Assembly: GCA_037074615.1 (NCBI GenBank)
Contig: CM073520.1
Span: 31,553,527-31,617,526, forward strand
Length of the DNA: 64,000 bases
Origin: Leucaena leucocephala
Taxonomy: Eukaryota; Streptophyta; Magnoliopsida; Fabales; Fabaceae
Direction of reading: 5' to 3'
The translations under genes and the position numbers were made by a program. Of the stretch, positions 57,331 through 64,000 are shown piece after piece. Every line of letters starts with the position of its first letter. The first letter of the stretch is position 1. Below the pieces are notes generated by a model. The model saw only the letters and a program-made list of their open reading frames with translations, was not told the DNA's origin and did no database searches.

Positions 57331-57831
57331 TCATCCCGGAAGAGAAGAAGCATCAGGGGATTGTAAGTGCATGGCACAGATCATCTGACGCAGCTCAGAA
57401 GCTTCCTGTTTAAGCCGAACATTATCTTCAACGGCTCGGTCATGGCTATCCGAGACAAGGTGTAGCTTATCCAGGAGCTGGCGGTTCTCGCTCCGCAGCC
57501 AAACAACCTGTGACCACAGCTCGTCCAGCTGCTTCTGCTTCCTGGCGCGTGACCTACGCGCCGACTCCCTGTTCGATATCATCCTCCGGTGTCTCCTCTC
57601 GTTATTTGTCGCCACCGCCACCTCCGCAGCCGGAATCTGATCCTCCGCTTCGTCGGAAGTCGACTGAGACGAGGCCAAGTCTTGATGAAGCCGATGAGGG
57701 GGAGGGTGGTTATTAAAAATCTGGGAATTGAGATGATTCTGGAATTGAAGATTGTTGTTGCAGAATAGTGCTTGGAGTTGAAATTCCATTATGGGGCTGT
57801 TTGGGGGGTCGGAATCGATGAGAAAATTCAT
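57331..57831 (-). CDS. group-S bZIP transcription factor
   Basis: Intronless frame of 166 residues, the size and structure of plant group-S bZIP proteins (bZIP42/43/48-like), nuclear DNA-binding dimers. The basic region is at residues 79-101, with the invariant N87-x7-R95 in NRESARRSRARKQ. It is followed after nine residues by the first zipper leucine at 105. Heptad positions 112, 119, 140 and 147 are leucine, with V126 and A133 as substitutes, giving a zipper through about residue 150 (ASELRQMI). The N-terminal third is Asn/Gln/His-rich. The start at 57831 gives MNFLIDSDPPNSPIMEF; a second Met at residue 15 is possible. The coding region is GC-rich against AT-rich flanks. No long upstream open frames of the sucrose-repressed type were identified, so S1 membership is doubtful. 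Confidence 0.93.
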   Translation of the reverse strand: MNFLIDSDPPNSPIMEFQLQALFCNNNLQFQNHLNSQIFNNHPPPHRLHQDLASSQSTSDEAEDQIPAAEVAVATNNERRHRRMISNRESARRSRARKQKQLDELWSQVVWLRSENRQLLDKLHLVSDSHDRAVEDNVRLKQEASELRQMICAMHLQSPDASSLPG

Positions 57832-57943
57832 GGTTGGGGTGGGAAAATGAAGGAAAGTGGAGCGGAAAATTTCTTAGTGTTGATCGATGATTCAGAGAGT
57901 TTTGGTTGGTTTGTGAAGGGTCAAGAGAGATGGTGGTGGTGGC

Positions 57944-57952
57944 ATTATATAG
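57944..57952 (-). promoter_or_regulatory. TATA box of the bZIP gene
   Basis: CTATATAAT on the minus strand lies about 115 bp upstream of the start codon, predicting a leader of about 85 nt. Confidence 0.6.
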
Positions 57953-58019
57953 GAGGAATTAAAGAGAAAATTAACCCCACTTCAAAAAAGTATAAACAGC
58001 AACGAACTTCAAATGTTCC

Positions 58020-59382
58020 GTAAGAAATTTGAGGAGCACCCAATCACATCACTTTGTAAAAAGTGGTTTTTATATTTTTTATTAATAATATACACTGATA
58101 ATATTAAAATATTTTAAAAAAACTAATTCATAATTTCTTATAGTTTAATCCATGGGTTTTATTAATATAAAAAAATTTAAAAAAAAAGTTAAACTCACTT
58201 ATTATATAAAAAAATTATATTAATAGTAGACACAATGAATCTTCAATTACCTTTTAAATGATAATCTATATACTTAAAAATTAAAATATATCTTTAAATA
58301 TTGTAATTAAAATTATAATAAAATAATATTTTTTAAAAATTAAATATATTTTAAATAATTATATTTTTTAATTAGCTGAACCTATATAGTCCATGTGTTT
58401 TATTTTATTTGATTTTTTTTAATTCATTCATCATTGGAGTTTGAAACTCAGTCCTGAACAGACAAACTAAAATACTTTGAATTGAACTGATATTTTAATT
58501 TTAATTTATAAATTTTATAAAATTTCATTTATAAGAATACATTTACATGTACAAAAATAAATGCCTATAACAAATCAAACTATAAGTGACTAATTTAAAC
58601 AAAATAAACAATAGATATTTGATTTAAAATTGAGATAAATTAATTATAAAACCTATGAATTAACTTTTTTCCAATATTTATATTATGCGCGGAGTCTAAT
58701 TACATGAAACAAACACTCATTAATAGCTTATAAATAGAATATGTTTTAATAAATTCTATATTTTTTATTAATCTTTAAATTAAATTAATATTTAAACTCA
58801 AACATAGCCTCCACTAAGACAAAAAAGAAAATGGTAGACACTAAACTATATATGATTATTATTTAACTATATGTAAAGAAGATTATTAGAGATAACAGTT
58901 TAAATTTGTTTTAGCAGATTATCTTTAATTAATTTCATGAAAACAATGTAAATTGAAGCCAGAAAATAACACTTGAAAAATTATAGAACATATATATTTC
59001 AGACAAATGATATATTTAAACAAGTAGTTGTTGGTAAATTTTACAATTCAAATCACTTATCATATTATATTATATTATATATATTTATATATATAATAAG
59101 ATAAGATTTATTATTGTACAACTGGTTTTTCTTATTAGTCATTATAATACAATATACAAAATACTATAAATTCATATGAAATGAAATAATAAGTTAATAA
59201 TAACAAATAAAATACATCTTTAAAGAAAATAAATAGGGGTGGACAAATGGGTGATGTGATGCCAAGGAGGGAGAATGAAAGTAATCAATTATTAGGTTAT
59301 TGTGGATAATCACCATATCATTGTGAGGGCAAAATATGCTGACATCACTCATAGACCCGTAATTAATTATATGAGGCCAAGT

Positions 59383-59419
<37 letters not shown>

Positions 59420-61563
59420 GGGGATTTTAGCAAAAGCAAACAACCACAAATAAAAAAAATCAATTTATTATATCATAGTAGAAAAATCTTAAAAAACATA
59501 TAACTTAAATTTTAAAATCTTATATTAAAAATTATTATAAAAATGTGTTATTATTTTTTTTTTGTAAGAGTAATCAATAATTTATAAAATATAATAAATA
59601 AATAGATTTAAAATTAAAATAAATTATATTTAAGTTATATATAAGGAATTTAATTGTAAAAAAGTATCAAAAAATTATTAAATTAGTGGCTTGTAATTAA
59701 GTTTTTTAATTATAAAGTGACGAAACTATCTTTATAAAAAATAATTCAAGTAATAGGAATGATAACTCTATAGAAAAATAGCAACTCAATCAACAAGAAT
59801 GATAACTCTGGGAGAAAGTAATAACAATTAAAAGGCAAAAAAATAATTGAGATATTTTTTTCTAGGGGTAATTATGCTATTTTATAATTTAAAAAAAATT
59901 AATCTCAAGTCTCTTAAGAATTCACAGTAATTTAATGATTTATTGAGACTTTTTTATAATTAAATTCTTTATATATAACTTAAATACAATTTTATCTTTA
60001 AAATTTTAAAATTTAAATAGTATTTTTTAGGATTTTTTTCTATGATAATTAAAGATCTATGTTAGGTATTATTTATTTATTTATTCACTTAATATGACAT
60101 AAGAAACTGAAAAGGAATCTCATTTTTAAATTTTTGTGTGACAGTGAAAAAAAGAAAGAAAAAAAGGTTAAATTTGATGGCTCATTTCCCACTTCTATTA
60201 GCACATCCAAATCTTATAATATATATGGATGTATATACATTTTTATTTTATAATATTTATTTATTTATTTTACGCACGGAACCAAATATTTCATCATAAA
60301 CCACTTGTTTTCTTTTAGTATATATGGTTAACCAAGGGATATGATTTTCGACTGTATTTTTCCACATCACGTATCTGACTTATTGATATTTTTTTTAATG
60401 TCAATACGTTTTTGGGTTTCACATAAGATAAATATGATATTTTCTTCTATAGTATAATTGTATGCTGCGTAATAATCACATAGGATAATCTCATAGTCAA
60501 ATTACAACATAATATCAAGAATAAACAAGAGATTTCTCTGAAGAAAAAATAAGGCATAATTAATTATTTATAATTATTATAAATTATTATTATAGTTAAA
60601 AATTTAAAATATAATAAAATTAGTTAATAAAATTATTGATCGTTGGTGAATTACCATATTGGAGTTCAAAATCTTTTAAAAAACAAATTATTTTATGATT
60701 ATTACAAATCTTTATTTTAGGTAGAAATTTGAAATATCATATAATCATTTAATGAAATTACTGATTAAATACTATCATTATAGGTTGAAAATTTTTTAAG
60801 GATCAAAGTAAGATTACAGATTAAGATTATTAGTTACAACAAAAGAATTGAAAATATTGAGTCGAGTTGACTTATATCTATTTTCTAACTGAGTTGACTT
60901 ATATCTAGTTTTTAACTGAATTGTATATTATAAGATTTTAAGAGTATAATCGATAATAGTTAAATTTTCAAAAGTATAGAATATATATAGAAGGCAATAT
61001 CAAATTTATTTTAAAATAAATTATTTTTTTACATCAATTGTTTTGTTAATTATTGTAAAAAGTCTCTTTTCTCCACGATTTGTTGTGTGAGCTGGTATAG
61101 AAAGTTTATTTTCTACACTAATTATTCTTATTAACTATTGTAAAAAAGTGTCTCATTAATTTAAAATTAAACATACTCTATTTATTACACGGGTGTGTAT
61201 AGGCAAGATTAGGCAGGATAGCCCTTGCCTGATGCCCTGTCTAAAAAAAGTATGGACTATATTTTGTAACTTGATACTTGGTCTTGCCCGATAAAAGTCA
61301 TAATTATTTTGTGATGGGCATAGGCAGACTGACATATCCAAGTTGTGATATCATGCTCATATTTTTAAAAAAATATAATTATAAACTTTTAAAATAATAT
61401 CATATTCATATGTCTTCAAGAGTTAAATAATATCTATAATCTAATAAAAATAAAATAACAAAAAGATAATAATTAAAATCTTAAAATTTATTGTATAATA
61501 TAAAAAAAACGTTGAAGGGATTGTGCTTCAAATTGTGGTGCCTTAGATCTCAACCTCACTACT
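58020..61563. other. long AT-rich spacer
   Basis: No gene was recognised in 3.5 kb. A TA microsatellite is at 59384-59417. A less AT-biased stretch at 59225-59375 has no open frame of note. Near 61185-61335 a GC-richer patch (GGCAGGATAGCCCTTGCCTG, TCTTGCCCGATAAAAG) resembles the words at 63880-63990 and may be a fragment of an unnamed repeat. Confidence 0.45.
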
Positions 61564-62033
61564 AGGTGTGTGTTTGGAAGTTGGGTTGGAAAAGCTATTT
61601 TGGGTAAAACTTTAATTTGGAGAAATTTTAAACAAACATTTATATTTATCCAAAAGTAATTTTGGCCAAAACTATGGTTTTAAATAAGCTACTGAAACTA
61701 GCTTTTGGAATAGTAAAAGAGCTTATGGACTATCCAATTACTATCTTACCCCTACTTTTCTTTACACTCTCTCTTCTCTTTTATCTCTTTTCTCTACCCT
61801 CTCTCCTCTCTCTTCTCCATCATATCTCCTCTCTCCTCTCTCATCTCTACACTTTCTCCTCTCTCCTATTTCTTCTCTATCCTCTCTCATCTCTCATACT
61901 TTTAATCAAATCATACCATTTTTAATAATTTAACAATATGAAAAGTGATTCTATTACTAATTATCCAAATATATCCATTTTTAAAATCTATTCTTCCTAA
62001 AGTCTATTCTCCAAAAGTTAATCCAAACATGCC
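61564..62033 (+). mobile_element. hAT-like MITE, purine-rich family, copy 6
   Basis: It starts GTGTGTTTGGAAGTTGGG and carries TTTTGGCCAAAACTATGG and GGAATAGTAAAAGAGCTTAT. It continues CCAATTACTATCTTACCCCT, long CTCTC tracts and CCAAAAGTTAATCCAAACAT. Its end matches the start of copy 1 (9335) in inverted form, so these two form a subfamily. Confidence 0.65.
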
Positions 62034-62521
62034 TCAGATTATATAGGTTGTAGTGGAGGTAGTTACGAAGCAACAAATTAAGAAGTGGTTACTACATCCC
62101 ATCATCATGTTAGTACGCCTTGTGAAAGAACCTATAATTTATCTGAAACAAATTTGACCAAGCTCATCATGACCAATGGTGGCACTCCAGGGCAAAGCAA
62201 GAAGGTTACTGAAAATAGAAATACAATTTAGTTTGGAATAACATAAATCTCATTCAATTTTGTACACTAATTTCCTTTTTTCCTTAGGTGCAAAAACAAA
62301 TCAAATTTGGATTAAGAGGCAAATTCAATAGAGTGCTATAAGTCCATCTCATTTGCCTGTTCGCGAATCACAATAATCAATAAGATGGTGCATTTCAATT
62401 CTTACAATTTAGAGTGCAGATGAAATTCTACCATCTCTTACTGAATCCAAAATCCCAAAAACATCTAGCCATTTACCTCAGCATTTTATTTGTGGATTAC
62501 ATATATAAGAACCTGACTTAC
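62034..62521. other. spacer downstream of the RPN3 fragment
   Basis: Composition is moderate. No further RPN3 exons or other genes were recognised. Confidence 0.4.
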
Positions 62522-62884
62522 CCCCTAATTTTCACAAAATTTACAGTGAGTTCATAAATATATGAATAATAGATTTGGATGCAATAACATCAATAGTTCT
62601 TCTGTTAAGGCTCTTCACCCAGACAATGTTTTCTGAGGAGCAAACTTTGGCCTAAAAATATATAAATAAAGCAACGTTAGCATTTAATCAGCAGTGGTAA
62701 TATATTTTTATTAAAAAAATGAGTAAATGGGAGTATAGGACCTAACCTCCTTATATTTCTTCTGATCAATCAGAAAAAGCAGTATGAGCAAGTACCAATA
62801 CATCTCCATATCAGACAATAAGTGCTTAGCTGAGGATTGGATAATAGATGTTGCAGTATCTACTTCCATCTCATGACTATCTTC
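62522..62884 (-). pseudogene. RPN3: 26S proteasome regulatory subunit RPN3 (PSMD3) gene fragment
   Basis: Exon A (62884-62747) reads EDSHEMEVDTATS, then MEMYWYLLILLFLIDQKKYK, the conserved N-terminal part of RPN3, a lid subunit of the 26S proteasome. Exon B (62651-62522) reads AKVCSSENIVWVKSLNRRTI then DVIASK. A 1-nt frameshift follows, after which YYSYIYELT and KIRG continue in the next frame. GT-AG borders at 62884/62746, 62651 and 62521 are preserved, with the consensus GTAAGT after exon B. No upstream or downstream exons were seen. It is therefore a DNA-level fragment, not a processed copy. It may have been carried here by a transposon, as in the Pack-MULE at 626-8764, but no terminal repeats were identified. 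Confidence 0.75.
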
Positions 62885-64000
62885 CTATGCTGACCATAAC
62901 AAAAACATTATAAATTGCATAACATTGTATCTATTAAAAAATAGAAGTAAACAATATAATATTTACCAGGAAGAGAAGGAAAGAGAAAAACAACAACAAT
63001 AATATACTAATTGACCTTAGTTCCGATTCTTAAATAAATTAACTAAAGAAATTACTTTTATTTTCAACATATTTGCATTGGATAAAGAAAATCACACCCT
63101 TTGCTTATACTGAAGTAAAATAAAGATAGTGTAACACCCAACGAAACCATTTGATACAATCATAAAATACAAAATGACTAATAGAACAGAATATATAAGT
63201 TAAGCCATTATCAAAGGCAAGGCACATACATATAACTTGTATAGGTATACCGACAAATGGCTCCTACTTGTTTTTTCAGTGTATTTCTGTCAACTAGGAC
63301 CTCAAATTATTGCAGTGATTTTATTTTTTCAGTTTTTGTATTTACTAGCTTGTGTCCAAAGTCCAAAACCTAGAAAGAATTGTTTGGGGTGGGGTGGTTT
63401 GGACAATCAGTAGGTGAAAACTATAAAATACAGTATAACAATCATACATTATGAGCATTGAGCCAGATGACTAAAAATTTTTTCCCAAAAGTTGAACAAA
63501 AACTCTTACCCAAAGTTGACAATCATACAGTATAAGCATTGAGCCAGATAAACGAGAATTACAATTATTTATGACATAATTTGATATATGAAAAATTTAT
63601 CATTGAGAACGAGAAGGGAACCAGATGCAGAAGAAGGATAGGAACTTCGATGAGAGACAGAGGTCGAACCATCAGAGTAGAGGTGGAGAGTCGGAGACTC
63701 GCAGTCGGAGAGGTTAAGGTCGTGCCACTGTGGATTGGTCAGAGACTCGTGGCTCACTGGTTTGAGGCTAACTCCTAATCACATAAGCAAGATCTAGTCG
63801 TCTGAAATTTTGGATATAGATACATTAACAGTAGCCATTAGGGTTTATTTTAGGATAAATAATTAATAAATATATATAGGGTCAGACCAAATAGGCATGG
63901 CAGCATACTTCACCCAATATCCTATCTTGCCCGAAACTTGGCCCAATCTAACCCTACCCAATTATGTTTTCCAGAGGTTGGCCGGGTTGAGCAATTTTTT
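62885..64000. other. spacer with GC-richer patch at the right edge
   Basis: Nothing firm was identified. Positions 63600-63775 are GC-richer and open in both directions (62 codons on the minus strand from 63757, MSHESLTNPQWHDLNLSDCE; 65 codons on the plus strand), possibly another exon remnant. TGAGCCAGAT and ATCATACA words repeat near 63440-63470 and 63523-63550, a local duplication of about 80 bp. From 63880 to the edge lie words such as TCTTGCCCGAAACTTGGCCC, probably part of a repeat. Confidence 0.35.

Noticed and set aside
57510..58023. Plus-strand open frames of 68 and 83 codons
   Set aside because: They overlap the bZIP coding region and its leader on the opposite strand.
63569..63778. 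Opposed open frames of 62 and 65 codons
   Set aside because: Both strands are open because of GC-richer sequence. Neither shows a recognised domain, so they are only mentioned as a possible exon remnant.
1..64000. tRNA, rRNA or CRISPR features
   Set aside because: No sequence with complete tRNA A and B boxes, rRNA similarity or regular spacer-repeat array was seen. The genome is plant nuclear DNA.

Overview
This window is nuclear DNA from a flowering plant, almost certainly a eudicot. It is very AT-rich, its genes have GT-AG introns and long AT-rich spacers, and it carries plant-only families (GLUTAMINE DUMPER, SOB FIVE-LIKE, group-S bZIP). Transposons fill much of the space: Copia and LINE retroelements, Mutator-like elements, Stowaway-like and hAT-like MITEs and a SINE-like relic. 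Bacterial operon logic does not apply. All calls were made by eye.

Region 1-10.3 kb. A direct repeat (1-428, and 8971-10325 with an insertion) brackets an 8.1-kb Mutator-like element at 626-8764. The element has about 140-bp terminal inverted repeats and a perfect 9-bp target duplication. It shows no transposase. It carries intron-containing fragments of host genes: a sphingoid long-chain-base kinase (LCBK2-type) next to the left end, an A1 aspartic protease next to the right end, a probable Rav1/DMXL-type fragment and two unrecognised exons. It also holds two arrays of a roughly 22-bp minisatellite, one folded into a large palindrome. This is a Pack-MULE and the most striking object in the window.

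Region 10.3-36 kb. Three genes lie among MITEs: a GLUTAMINE DUMPER gene (16057-16452, +), a SOB FIVE-LIKE gene (29462 onward, +) and a cytosolic-type 6-phosphogluconate dehydrogenase gene (32888-34355, -) whose first codons carry a 1-nt frameshift. A solo Copia LTR (26234-28012) sits inside an older MITE. A second, small element with long inverted repeats (18893-19718) holds a GC-rich exon-like piece.

Region 36-48.3 kb. Two Copia elements of one family lie head to head. The minus-strand one (36330-42858) is structurally complete, with 343-bp LTRs and a 5-bp target duplication. Its pol frame has only nonsense mutations. The plus-strand one (42945-48293) is badly decayed.

Region 48.3-64 kb. 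An intact five-exon MED31 (Mediator subunit) gene lies at 51479-53754 (-), with a broken copy of its last exon nearby (49848-50060). A 5'-truncated LINE (55025-56972), an intronless bZIP gene (57331-57831, -) and a two-exon fragment of 26S proteasome subunit RPN3 (62522-62884, -) follow. The rest is AT-rich spacer.

The genes are unrelated housekeeping or regulatory loci (amino-acid export, cytokinin-linked growth, pentose phosphate pathway, transcription). The common theme is transposon-driven duplication and fragmentation of genes.
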